A stretch of 64,000 nt of DNA. Origin: Mesodorylaimus sp. YZB2_4. Taxonomy: Eukaryota; Nematoda; Enoplea; Dorylaimida; Dorylaimidae. Location of the stretch: positions 1-64,000 of the forward strand of contig JASANH010001480.1 in NCBI GenBank assembly GCA_030248295.1. The letters are read 5' to 3'. The notes under the pieces are model-generated. The model searched no databases and had not been told where the DNA came from. It was given only the letters and a program-made list of their open reading frames with translations. The translations under genes and the position numbers were made by a program. This document shows, piece after piece, positions 46,930-57,575 of the stretch; positions within the stretch are counted from its first letter, which is position 1; every line of letters begins with the position of its first letter.

Positions 46930-48545
46930 AGGGACTGGGGCGATTTCGAGCATAATGCCTAGTGCCACAGCAATTGTAAATTTTTTCTTGAATTCATTAC
47001 CCGAGGCTTGTCGTTGCCTATAGAATTAATCACGATGGGAGTCGCGATCAGCAAATTAATCATGCGGACGGTCATTGCGATATCGATTTGCTGTTTGATC
47101 ACGCGACCAATACCCATGCTGGTCACGCTGATCATACTGCCGTTTGTATGATGAATCGCGAGGTCGGTACCCATATCGCTGATCACTCCGATGACGATCG
47201 CGATATCGATCATTCGTCGATTCACGATATCGATCTCAAGATGAGTCTCAATATTAGAAATCTGATGATTGACCACGATGATCACCATAAGAACGTGGCT
47301 GCGAGTTACCTCGATGAGATCGTTGGTACCCTCGTTGGCCACGAGAGTCAAGGCGTGAATATCGCCTCTGATACGAGCCGGATGAACCGCGAAATTAGGT
47401 GTGGTGAACCGTATTAAACGAGTCAGGTTCGTCGTCATGGTAATCTTCATCGTATTCGTCGCTGACAAAATCGTCAGGCTTATCTGAGTTACAAGCAGAG
47501 GCTGACAGTTCTTTAGAAAATGGACCTACTCTAGCCATAGTCACTGCAGTCGACAAAAACGGCTTATTCACAGTGAAATACGATTTGTAATCACGGGCAA
47601 GTTAAATTTTCCGCTGCAGGTCAGGCGGACCTTTCTCCGATAATGGGACTTTCGCCAATTCGGAGCAAAGTGATTCCACTAGACCAGCCGAGACTTGAAA
47701 CGAAATTCCTTGTTCTTGCTGCGAGTCGTTGGAGTAAAGACCACGAGCTAAACCACGAAGACGTTGTAGATACTTCATGACAGGCCGAGAGGCAGTCTGA
47801 ACGCAGGACTGAATTGACCGCCTTGGCGTGTCAGGATGTACCGGTTATGTCAATAGTTTCTGACAGTGCCTCAAAATAAGATTTTAAAGACTCGGTTTAA
47901 GCTTTGATGAGCTGAGACCAAGTGATTGCAGCATCATCTTCCATGCAAGATGCGAAGTAACGTAACTTCACCTTGTCTTTTGAAGAATGCATAGAGCTTT
48001 CAAATTGCCTAAGCCAGATACGAAACTCACCATTCATACCACCTTTAAACGAAGCCAAAGGTCGTAATCGTGGGGTATCTACAGTAAACGTTTCGAGGTT
48101 GACTAACGTTTGGTCTTTCTCTTCGATTTCTTCGATCGACGATGTCTCGATACAGACGAGCTGGAAGACTCAGAAGATGAATCGGTCGTCGACGATGACG
48201 ACGAAGGAGGCGATGACGATAGACTTAAGCCATGATCTGATTCCGCATCGCTTGTAGAAACAGTGCATTGCGACACATCATCTCTTCGTGATCGCTGCTG
48301 CCTTCGAGGCGGATCACGCGATCGTCGTTGTTTCTTCTTGAGAGAATTATCATCTCGCTTTCCATGTTTCTTGACGTCGTCATCCCCTGGTTGCTTGTCA
48401 TTACAAGGGAATGTTCCGTCTTACCACCACAGGGTGGCCTATCGTCGTCAACCAGGTCATCACGAGAGGTACTTGTAACATAACTGGACGAGCCAGGTTG
48501 GATTTGGACGACAGTAGATGCAAGTGAAAGATTGTAAGTTTCCAT
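46930..48545 (-). pseudogene. Gypsy family A gag, copy 2 (heavily decayed)
   Basis: On the minus strand, shifting frames encode the same order of blocks as the gag at 8661-10600: GDDDVKKHGKRDDNSLKKK, a Ser/Asp-rich tract (48140-48230), LASFKGGMNGEFRIWLRQFE, YFASCMEDDAAITWSQLI, and an Arg/Asp/His-rich tail (47450-46960). Numerous stops make it non-functional. It marks both elements as members of one family. Confidence 0.7.
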
Positions 48546-49166
48546 GAGGGGACTGATGGAGGATCAGGTGGTGTGGTTCCAACTGACCAGACTTACAGTA
48601 TGTGTTGGGTATGCATTAAGTGTAATACTCATTCCTGGCAGGCCATGGCGAGTGAGAGAATGATCAAGCTCCCCTGGCTAGGAAATTCCAGCCCCTTAGG
48701 CTGCTGTTTCAGCCGCAGGAGTACAGTAGTCGCAAGACTTCAGCCCCGCTCCAGTCAAAGTTTTTGTCCCTGGCCCTATATATATTTTTGCTGCAGAGTA
48801 GTTTTTAAAGCGCTGGAGTTTGCCCAGCTTGAGCAAAGTCTGTGTTGCATGCGGAAAATTCACTGGTCGCAATCAGAATTCACCGAAGGCGGTCTACCAA
48901 GTCTTCCGACCCAGTACATGGCTGAAACGTCACCCTGACGGGTGACGCTCCCAGCTACGAGCTTCGCTTTTTCTAGTCTGACGCGGAGACCAAATCGCGC
49001 AGCTTATTTTGTAAGGGAATTTGACGCCAGAAGCAGTTGCAGTGCCTTGGTTGAGCGCTTCGATGCAAGACTATGACGAGTCCGATACGGCCAAGATCAT
49101 CAAGTCAGGTGCACCACGCTCTACATCAACGCAGCCCCCAGCATCAAAAGTGGCGAGGTAGTCGAG
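48546..49166. other. Gene-less stretch
   Basis: Nothing recognisable beyond short open frames. Confidence 0.4.
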
Positions 49167-49511
49167 GTGCCCCTCAAAAATGGTGCCAGCATACAAGCAA
49201 ACGTGGCCAATAATCCAGAATTAGAGCAGTCTATCTCACCTGTGGTTTTGCAGTCTGCATTCACGCTGCCTACAGATCAGAGGGACGAGCTCAAACAGCA
49301 ATTCAGAGCGATCGTGCTATCATTGGAGCCACATGCATTAATGCATCTATTACACGAACTGACCTCCGTCGCAACTATTTCCGCCTCCAGGTTAGGGAGC
49401 GATGATCATGGTAAATATGCCCCACGTCAAGTCAACTATCCAGCGATGCAAGATCTACTGCCAACCCGTGACCAGTTGCGTACAGCTCAGCGTGAAGAAC
49501 CCGCACTATGA
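49167..49511 (+). CDS. Unrecognised open frame, possible exon
   Basis: A 114-codon frame whose codons remain open further upstream (INAAPSIKSGEVVEVPLKNG). It contains LPTDQRDELKQQFRAIVLSL and HALMHLLHELTSVATI, a plausible globular helical protein. Its end overlaps the 3' end of the minus-strand integrase-core gene by 25 bp. No splice partners or family match are evident. Confidence 0.3.
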   Translation: MPLKNGASIQANVANNPELEQSISPVVLQSAFTLPTDQRDELKQQFRAIVLSLEPHALMHLLHELTSVATISASRLGSDDHGKYAPRQVNYPAMQDLLPTRDQLRTAQREEPAL

Positions 49512-50735
49512 GACATTATTCGAGCATTATCCGGCATTTCCAAGAGAATGTCGATGCTCGAACAGCTCTTAGGCGAATCCTGTACAAGTACGAACCGGCA
49601 AGCGACGGTGTCCTCCTGTACCGTCGACGTGAACGCAAACGTCATACGTGCGGGCAATATCCACTTTGTTTCCATCCCACAGTCTATCTTGCACCAGTAC
49701 TGAGCGCTCATCGCCCTGAGCCTCCTCCAGAACGCCTCGATTGTAACATTGACAATGGAATATGTACACCTATGACGCGGCGTTGCGTTGAGATCGTGAC
49801 GATAGAGGAAATACTGGCAAGTGGCGATCTTATTGCATTCATTGCCAAAATCTGAGACGACGCATTCAGGCGCAACTGAAATTACACGCTTTTTTGTCTT
49901 AAAAACACACAACAGACTGAAGCGTCTTTCACTTACCTCCTCCGTCGAGAATTGCTTCAAGGTAATATTCGACCACAAACTTCTGGTTTTTGATTGATTG
50001 CATAAGCTCGCCGACAAAAAAGGAATTTCCCAAATACTCGTCGACACAACCGTGAATGTTAATCCCATAAGGACCTAACTTGTCGTAGCCATCGACACAC
50101 CATTGGTGGTTCAGACCCTAAAATGCAATTACCATTTATCAATTCGGCGAAACGCATTAAAACTCAGGGCACTATGGACTATCTCTTGCCAGGCAGAACT
50201 ACAGTATGCTGATCCTGGGAAGCCTAATTAGAGAAAATAACATGAGCGCGCGCCAGGACCGCACTCAATTAATCAACAAGAGAATAGTTTAATGAAGCTT
50301 ACTGGGGAATAACGAAGTCTGCGTTCGGTCACTCCTCGCTGCGGGGCCAGCTGAGCGTTCGCATTTATGACTGTCACGATATCATGGACTTGTCGTCTGG
50401 AAGAATTTACAGCAGTGTTATCGATTAGGAAATATGCAAGCAATCTACAGAACGTATCTGAATGCCTAGCGCACTAACCTGTTCACCAAAAAACCGTCTT
50501 CCCTAAGAATCTGTTGCAAACTTCGTACGCCAGCATTTATTCTGATTCCCACCCTGTCTTCGATTGCACGCGACACCACTGCCGGACTTATGGCCACAAT
50601 TTCACCCGGAAACGATGCGGCCGTGGAATCGATGCGCCAACGGGAACCGAAGAAATTCGATGGCACTCGGCGACCTGTACAGTACTTTATGCGTACCCGA
50701 CTGGCCACTTGTGAAATGGTGCCTGAAAAGGACAT
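49487..50735 (-). CDS. DDE integrase-core domain protein, four exons
   Basis: Exons 50735-50479, 50396-50303, 50117-49937 and 49875-49487 join in phase through GT-AG introns of 82, 185 and 61 nt to give 306 residues without stops. Residues about 40-85 look like a helix-turn-helix region (GVRSLQQILREDGFLV). Then come RRLRYSP and the core GLNHQWCVDGYDKLGPYGIN with the first Asp, followed by IHGCVDEYLGN. The second Asp is in VVSDFGNE and the Glu in TIEAFWRRLRAMS. This WxxDGYDKL-x-[PY]-[FY]-G-x-x-IHG family is widespread in animals as transposon-derived 'integrase core' genes. After the Glu the sequence no longer follows the family as I know it, so the C-terminus may be diverged or mispredicted. 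Start at 50735 is the first ATG; an acceptor-like TTTTCAG right after it leaves an upstream exon possible. Confidence 0.65.
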
Positions 50736-51565
50736 ATACGACTTCGAAAATTATCATGCAATCTCCGGCAAAGGTCGCGCTTCAATTCGCACATCATTCA
50801 CGATAGCCAGCGAGGAGCTCAAGCACCAAAAGTCATTGCAATCAGCTGGTCGAAATTTTAGAAACGTCCGCCCGCTCAACCCAGACAGACGACGTAGCCA
50901 CTTCAGCGTAATCGACTCGGTACCACGTAAGTGGATTTTCAGGAGCTGCGCTCCAAAATGTACAGTGGGGCCATCCATAAAAATCGACCGCACAAAATCT
51001 CGATTTTTTTACCCCCCTTCCCCTGACCGCATGCCGACCATTTATCGCGAACCCCTCCTCAAAAATGGTCGACCACTTAAGCCAAACCCCCTCCCCCTTC
51101 CAAACGCAGTTTTGTGAAATGTTTCGTCTTTTGCTTTCTCGAGCTCGACAAGATGCCATCTCCTTCGAAGACAAATCGTTTTTGATTTATAGAGCGGATT
51201 TCTTTTTTGTAAAAGCCCCCACGAACTTTCCCCCTTTTTTAAAAAGTTTTGCGGGCTGGGCCACGACGGCTCAGTTATCTACGGGACTTCCAATCATATT
51301 AGATGGCAAGCAGTCATGAGATGATAATCGCGGCTGTGAGGGATACGTTGGGACCCCAATCCTGATCCTGACATTGGGGCATTGGGATTCTGCTAATAAT
51401 TATTATATGCATAAGCATGGCAGGTACACTCTGAGATATCATATCTGCCATGAAGCAGTAGCGATGAAGAGGCAACAGCAACATCGGCTCAAATCGACAA
51501 TGATAGCAACACTAATTTTACTTAGCCCAGGCTGAGCTTGCTGGACGCGTATAGAAACTGCGGAT

Positions 51566-51747
51566 GTACCGTATTTCCTCCAAATCCTTCACCCCTCTGT
51601 TTATTCTCCCCTGTCTAGACCCCGATTGAACCTAATTCTTCCCCCTCTGGAAATCACCCCCCCCCCCCACCTCTGATTATTCTACCCCGTCTAGGACCCA
51701 TCTTAAAAAATTTCTCTCGCGGTGAGAATTTTGAGGAAATACAGTAC
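51566..51747. mobile_element. MITE candidate, 182 bp with 20-bp inverted ends
   Basis: The left end GTACCGTATTTCCTCCAAAT and the reverse complement of the right end GTACTGTATTTCCTCAAAAT differ at two of 20 positions. The interior is C/T-rich, with two related TTATTCT-CCC-GTCTAG blocks and a poly(C) run. No coding capacity. A related terminus is at 13478-13505. Confidence 0.65.
51657..51668 (+). repeat. Poly(C) run, 12 nt, inside the MITE candidate
   Basis: C homopolymer in the C/T-rich interior of the element. Confidence 0.95.
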
Positions 51748-52282
51748 TCATCAATTTCAGCTTATTTATAATGACTGAAACTCGTCCTGATAAAAACCTG
51801 GATGACTAAAGTGTGTTTTAGTCTGGAAAATAGACCCATCTTTTTCGTGCGTGCAAACTGTTCGACCTCAAACAAAAAATCCCAATCCCGATCGGGCTTG
51901 CCCTGATCTTGATCCTAGAAAAAGGTGATACCGACCAGCTTTCATGACAGGTTCCATATGTCTTCACTGGGAGCACCTCAACAGAAGGACATACCGGGTG
52001 AGAAGGGGCTTGGGCTTATCGTTAGCTCAGGGATTATTTGGACTGGTGTTTGAGGACAGTTTCTCAATTCTCTACTCCTTCGGTGGGCGTCCACCGTTTG
52101 ACAGTAACGTGGTGTCGCCCAGAGAGGTTTGGCGTAGAGATGGCGTGTGGTCTAGTCGGTTTCTGTTTCTGCTGCGGCCTATGTTTTCCATGGGACGAAC
52201 CAGTTTTCGACTACATATGAAAATGTTTTCGCCTTCATATCACGCTTTTTTCGTATTTTTCTCAATTTTTTTGTGTATCATT

Positions 52283-55066
52283 ATGACTCCTGTTTGGAGA
52301 TTCGGTTTTGGGAACATCAACAGCATAATTGGGAAGTTTAGTATACTTCGAGGTGAAATCGAAGCCGAGCAGTTCGATTTTTACGGCGTTGCTGAGACCA
52401 AAATTGATTCGTCGATCTTGGACACTGAGATTCATATCCCTGGATACGATCTTTTTCGGCAAGATCGAAAACATGGAGGCGGCGGTCTTGCCCTCTACTG
52501 CAGTAATGCTCTCCCTTGCATACGCTTTAAAAATCATGTGGAATTCGGTATCACTCAAACGGGTCTGAAAACACTAGCAGTTCGAATTGGGAATCCCCGT
52601 CATTATATCATTGCAGTGGTTGTTTATATCCCTAAAACTTCCCCTGCAACTATTGATGCCCTTTACGATTACTTGTGCTTGGCTTTTGGGCAAAATTTTC
52701 AACGATTAGTAATTCTTGGCGACTTCAATGCTAACATGTTAACTGATTCTCCTGCTTGTCGGCACCTAGTGCACTTGGTGTCTTCTATTGGAGGAACTCA
52801 GACTGTGACTTCCCCTACACGTAAAGATCTCTGCTGGATGTCGTCATTTTTGGTGACCCAGGGCGCCATCGCTCGACTGAAGTTCTGGATCCTATTTCTG
52901 ATCATAATTCGATCGCTGTCGAAATGTCAGGGTTTTTTGTGAAGAACCCACCCGACTGTCGACGAATTTGGCTTTTAAAACGGGCCAATTGCGTTTCGGT
53001 CAACAGTCACCTTCAACAACAGGATCTCTCAAATTTGGTTCGATCTTCGAGTTCAGTTGACGTCGCCTGTTCATCGCTCACGGCTGCGATTAGAAAGGCA
53101 TTAGATGAATTCGTTCCTCGAAAACTAGTTCGAAGTGATCGGCGGAAATCTTGGATACATTCAGAATTACTGTCTCTGATTCGTCAGAAAAACATGGCCT
53201 ACAAGCTGTGGAAGCGGAATGGTTCAGATCTGGATCGTAATTTATTTTTGACTCTTCGGCGTCAATGCAGAAAGGGAATACGATCCGCCAAAATTGCCTG
53301 CGTGTCTGCAAACTTCTCGAACTGTAGTTCAGTCGCAGAGTTCTGGTCCGCATATCGTAGTCTGGCGCCTAACTATCGTAAAATTCCTGCCTTACTGGAT
53401 GATTTTGATCGCCCGATTTTTGGGAATGGAGAAAAAGCCAATGCCTTGAATACCCATTTTGCGAGTAATTTCAACCGTGCCGATTATGGTGAATTTCGTC
53501 TGCCAGATCTGGATCCAGATGACATGAGCGATTCTTCTGTCACAGAAGTCTTCGTTCTCAGGGAACTTTGTCAGCTTAGATCTAAGAGCGCGCTAGGGAA
53601 AGATAATTTCACTGCTCCTGTTCTCAAAAACCTGGCAACTACTATCGCTCCACCACTCACCCTCCTTTTCAATCGATCACTCGACGATGGACAATTTCCA
53701 ACTTGCTGGAAGCTAGCAAAGATCGTCCCAATTCCAAAACCCGGGGACAAAACTGGCATCAAATCATGGCGACCAATTTCTCTACTCTCGATAATTTCAA
53801 AAATTGTCGAGCGGCACATTGACCAGCTTCTCAGGTCGCTCATCATTCTGTCACCTAAGCAGCATGGATTTTGCAAGCGTCGCGGTACAAACTCTGCTCT
53901 AATTGGTGCGACCAAATACATTCATGACCTTTTAAATTTGAGAAACTGTCGTTTTTTCGCAGGAGTTGCCCTGGACCCCAGAAAGGCCTTTGACCAGGTT
54001 TCACACTTTCAATTAACTCCTTGTTTGCAAACTGTTCATCATATTCCGCCAAATCTGGTCCGTTGGTTATCATCATATTTGCTTGATCGATCTCAGAGGG
54101 CCGTCATCGAAGAATGTTCTTCCGACTTGACATCAGTGAGCTCTGGGGTGCCGCAGGGTAGTATTTTAGGCCCCACGCTCTTCGTCGCTTATATCGACCC
54201 GCTTCTTCGCGACTTTCGTGTTCGTTTCCTGCATTTGCATCTACAGGCGTACGCTGATGATACGGCCTTATTCATTCCTGGTCAAACTTTGGATGATATC
54301 GATCGGCTGGGACAACCTGCCATGAACTGGATTTCAGAGTGGGTCGAATCAGCAGGTCTGGACTTTAACCTTTCTAAATCTCAAGCTGTCTTGTTCAGAT
54401 ATGGTTATGGTCAGCTGCCACGAATGCCCTGCTTGAGTATTCGGACAGACCAATAGAATTTGTTCCAGAGGTGTCTTTTCTGGGTGTTATCCTCAGTTCT
54501 GACTTGAAATTCTCAGAACATGTTTCTAGTGTTGTAAAAAATGTAGTGTTATGATTGGGGCCCTGAGACGCAAACTTGGAAATCATTTATCTCCTAAAGT
54601 CTTTGGTGATGTCTATTCTGCTTGTATTCGGTCTATTCTTGAATATGGCTGTGTCGCATGGGCACCCACTCTGAAAGGGGATATATTTAATCTTGAACGT
54701 GCACATTTATATGCCTTGAGGCTGTACTTAAACGATTTTACTGTGTCCTATGCAGAGGGTCTGCGCAGGGCTGGTTGGTCCTCACTTCTGGATAGACGTA
54801 ACTGTTTGAAACTGTGTCAGTTTTACAAATTCTATCATGGCCATCATGACTTTGGGAACGCTCGTTTTTTGCATCGATCTGAGTTGCGTTCGAGTGATAG
54901 GACGTGTGAAGCCCATCATTTGATTATCCCAAGGCACTTTTACGAGGGTTTTAAACAAAGTTTCATCTTTTCGACAATTTCTTTATGGAATCAGTTGTCT
55001 GAGGTAGTGGCGCTATCTGACTGGCCCCTTTTTCGACAAGGTTTATCCAGGCTAGTTTTTAAGTAA
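52283..55066 (+). pseudogene. LINE ORF2: APE endonuclease and reverse transcriptase (about three frame breaks)
   Basis: The ATG at 52283 starts MTPVWRFGFGNINSI. Endonuclease motifs are VAETKIDS, GGGLALYCSN, ILGDFNAN and, after a frameshift near 52830, ISDHNSIAVEM. The frame 52924-54456 carries the reverse transcriptase: KIVPIPKPGDKTGIKSWRPI, KQHGFCKRRGTNSAL, LDPRKAFDQVSH (motif A, where LDLSKAFD is usual), SSGVPQGSILGPTLF and AYADDTALF. Another shift near 54415 leads to FLGVILSSDLKFSEHV, and the last part (54551-55066) has SILEYGCVAW and FSTISLWNQL, ending in a stop. The protein nicks DNA and reverse-transcribes its RNA at the nick. Few breaks suggest a relatively recent copy. Confidence 0.85.
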
Positions 55067-55137
55067 TCGTGTTTCCCTTATTGTATTTCTGTGTTTTATA
55101 CTCCCTGAGTGCGCCTGTAGTGCTTGAGTATAAATAA

Positions 55138-55167
55138 AGTATGAAGTATGAAGTATGAAGTATGAAG
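55138..55167 (+). repeat. (GTATGAA)n tail of the LINE
   Basis: Four consecutive GTATGAA units directly after AATAAA, ending in GAGCC of the flanking sequence. Confidence 0.9.
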
Positions 55168-55311
55168 AGCCAGGTGTCCTAAGCCAGCAACAAGCAACTA
55201 AACTGCTGTCCTCCGTCGGAATAGAACCTCGGCCTCCCAGTCAGGGTGAAACCGAGTTGTTCCAACTGATTCCGAGTTTTTCCCTGTGAACTGTTATGCT
55301 CTTCTTTACAG

Positions 55312-56638
55312 CAAACATGGAGACTGCTGGTCTCCTTCGCTCGATGTTGAACATGTCTTCACTGGGAATAGAGCTCGACGAAATAGTGACAGATGCGCAT
55401 ACAGCAATAAAAAATCTTATGGGTAAGTTTCACCTGGATTACCTCCCCAAAGATTCAGTGGATGCGTTCATTGATGGCAAAAAAGAACGGGGCGGCATTC
55501 GTGAAGAAGGCGATAAAGGTTCTCGGCAACTTCAGCGACATGAGGAACAATCACTATTGCGCAATACTACAAATGTGCGCCAATACGACGGATCAGCTCG
55601 ATGTTTAGCATAGAGTGAGTTCGTCAATTTGTGACGAAGCCAGGACTGCTGTGACCTTATTGTTCTTTCTTCTTTCAAGGCGAAGAACATTGGGAATGCA
55701 TTGTCCGAGGTGAGTGGTGAGGTTTTCCGCGAAGTTGCTTCCTTAATTTCTTGAACATGTCGCACTTTATTTCCTAGGCAAAGCTTGGCTGAGATGGGGA
55801 CGAAGCCAGCTACCTAAAATGGGTGCGGTCGATAAAAAATCACTGGTTCTATTGCTGCAGGGAGTATGGCGGCAGTGTGGAGGAATTCAAGGAAATGTGG
55901 TTTGCCTTGCTGCACCACGTCCAAGGTAACGCATGAGCCGTGTAAAGTTAGTCACTTCCCAGGTATGTCATTTGCAGGTGAACACTAATGGCCGGAGGGC
56001 GCTTGCCGTCACGAACCTTTGGACCAAGCAACGGATGCAGTGGAGGTTCGTCCGCAGCCATGAGATGTCAGGAGCGATGCTTTTAAATTCATCAAGAAAG
56101 TGACAACCTGCAGGAACCTGCAGGACGACATCGGTTATTATGTCAACTTCAGGTATCTGAAATGCCGTTTCTATAGCCGACATAAGGTAACCATGTTTCT
56201 TTCGTATTCAGGCACACAGGCCCTCTTGAAAACTGGAATTCAGTGGCCCTGAAGTACACCAGCAAGCGGGTGTACTTCCAGTTCGAATACATGCTTATAA
56301 GGTGAGTGATCAGCCATATGTTTTCAAGGCGTCCTGTAATGACTGCAGAACTTAAGAAAGCAGCTGGCGGGATTGGACTGAAACCACCCCATGCACAGGG
56401 AAGCATTTCGATCTGCGGCTACAGGCGGCGTGATGATTGGAGATCGTTGAACTCGACGGGCTGCCGACAGGATCCCGACTTTCAAAAAATACAGAAAACG
56501 TATAGCTATATTCCTCACCTAATGGCCAAAGTGCTTCACGAGCGATGCAACACGCCGTTCCGGTTCGGCCTGCAATGTCGGTTCCTTGCGCTACGTCAGT
56601 GGATATTTTGGTGTGGGGGCAAGGCCCAATCAGGATAG
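55312..56638 (+). pseudogene. Spliced DDE transposase relic (Kolobok-like?), 5'-incomplete
   Basis: At least five exon-like blocks with GT-AG borders are visible. 55312-55422 has METAGLLRSMLNM and IVTDAHTAIKNLM, where TD is a probable catalytic Asp. 55680-55709 has AKNIGNALSE. 55778-55925 has WVRSIKNHWFYCC and MWFALLHHVQ. 55978-56152 has WPEGACRHEPLD and DDIGYYVNF. 56212-56301 has HTGPLENWNSVALKYTSKR, and 56329-56638 completes the C-terminus. Together they match a transposon family whose proteins read TDRH, FDxWHxxK, NHxWW, H-E-W-x-x-x-C-x-H and HTGxLExFHSxxLKYxPKR. That family is possibly Kolobok; I am not sure of the name. In-frame stops at about 55790, 55987 and 56062 show it is dead. Earlier exons are missing, perhaps displaced by the LINE. 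Confidence 0.6.
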
Positions 56639-56768
56639 GATATGACGGAACCACGCTCGTAATTCGAGTCAGTAGAGGGCACTTTGCATAATGCGGTAGG
56701 ACCTGATTTAGGTGTGCACAAACATGTTGTTCGTGAGGCAAGGGGATCCAACCCCCCTATGGTTAGTA

Positions 56769-57173
56769 TGTAAGTGTGATTTGCATATCGCCCAACTTGC
56801 TGGGCGACCTAGGAATTTCTAGGGTGTGTAAGATCAGGTCGTTTGTGTTAGGTTAGGAAACTGGTTGCACCCTATACCCATGTGTATTAGAAATGTATAT
56901 AAGGAGCCCATTCTGCCATGCTCAGTCAGTAGTAGAGTTGCAGTCACTCGCTGGTACGTCGCAGTCATTCGTGATCTTCGTATTTCTTGCTTGTGCGGCG
57001 GCTCGTATTAAACGATTTCAGTTGGTTGTCAGTGGTTTTCTTTTGGGCAATGTTCCGTGTGCCGAGTGGACGGCGTTTCCGCCCATATCCAGCTCGATCT
57101 TTGGGTAAGCAGTCTTGTTGAGTGTAACCGTTTACTGTGTCCATATTAGGCTAAGCCAGTAAACTACGTTACA
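56769..57173 (+). repeat. LTR, 405 bp (single copy in window)
   Basis: Starts TGTAAGTG and ends ACGTTACA, contains a TATA box (TATATAAG, 56896-56903) and an ATTAAA near 57009. It is followed within 15 bp by TGGTCGCCGTCCCGCGAC, a candidate tRNA primer-binding site, and then a short frame beginning MYEAGGEREREEGDK (57222-57315). No second copy or target duplication is visible, so it is a truncated element's 5' LTR. Confidence 0.55.
56896..56903 (+). promoter_or_regulatory. TATA box of the LTR
   Basis: TATATAAG about 30 bp upstream of a CAGTCAGTAG-like initiator, inside the LTR at 56769-57173. Confidence 0.5.
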
Positions 57174-57315
57174 GCCGAAACGTGGTCGCCGTCCCGCGAC
57201 GACCTGACGACCCCTGGTATGTATGAGGCCGGAGGCGAGAGAGAAAGAGAAGAAGGCGATAAAGAACAATTGTCGATTGATGGCGATGACGTATGGCCCG
57301 AAGAAGATTTTTGAT

Positions 57316-57575
57316 GTGTGTACTGCTTATTTTTAGTTGTGAGATGACTCATATCGGGACTCATATATGACTCATATAAAATTGGCGTTGTCTAAACTGC
57401 TGACACTTTTACTAGCTGCGCATTCCCTGCAAAAATGACAACATGTGCTGGAATAGTGAAAACGAAGAAAGGCACCCGCATCATTACAACATTGTCAGAC
57501 AACACGCTAACCAATTCACGTGCAAAACTTTGAAAAAATGCTCTCTTCTCCTCCCCTTCTCTCGCATCGACCTTG
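57316..57575. other. Unassigned sequence between LTR leader and glycoprotein remnant
   Basis: Nothing recognisable; it joins the + strand LTR leader to the tail of the minus-strand glycoprotein pseudogene. Confidence 0.35.

Larger units (their letters stand above)
51944..55167 (+). mobile_element. CR1/jockey-type LINE with microsatellite tail
   Basis: A nearly complete second ORF (endonuclease plus reverse transcriptase) is followed by a short 3' UTR with AATAAA (55133-55138) and four GTATGAA units. Ending in a short tandem repeat rather than poly(A) is typical of CR1/L2-group elements. The 5' border is not defined; an open frame exists from 51944. It lies just upstream of the transposase relic at 55.3 kb. 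Confidence 0.8.

Noticed and set aside
50590-51117. Plus-strand 175-codon frame
   Set aside because: It is antisense to the integrase-core exon in its first part and shows no motif of its own.
51957-55363. Shared 15-mer ATGTCTTCACTGGGA near 51957 and 55349, as a possible target duplication of the LINE
   Set aside because: Too far from the LINE tail (55167) to be a duplication; one 15-base match among all pairs in 64 kb is expected by chance.
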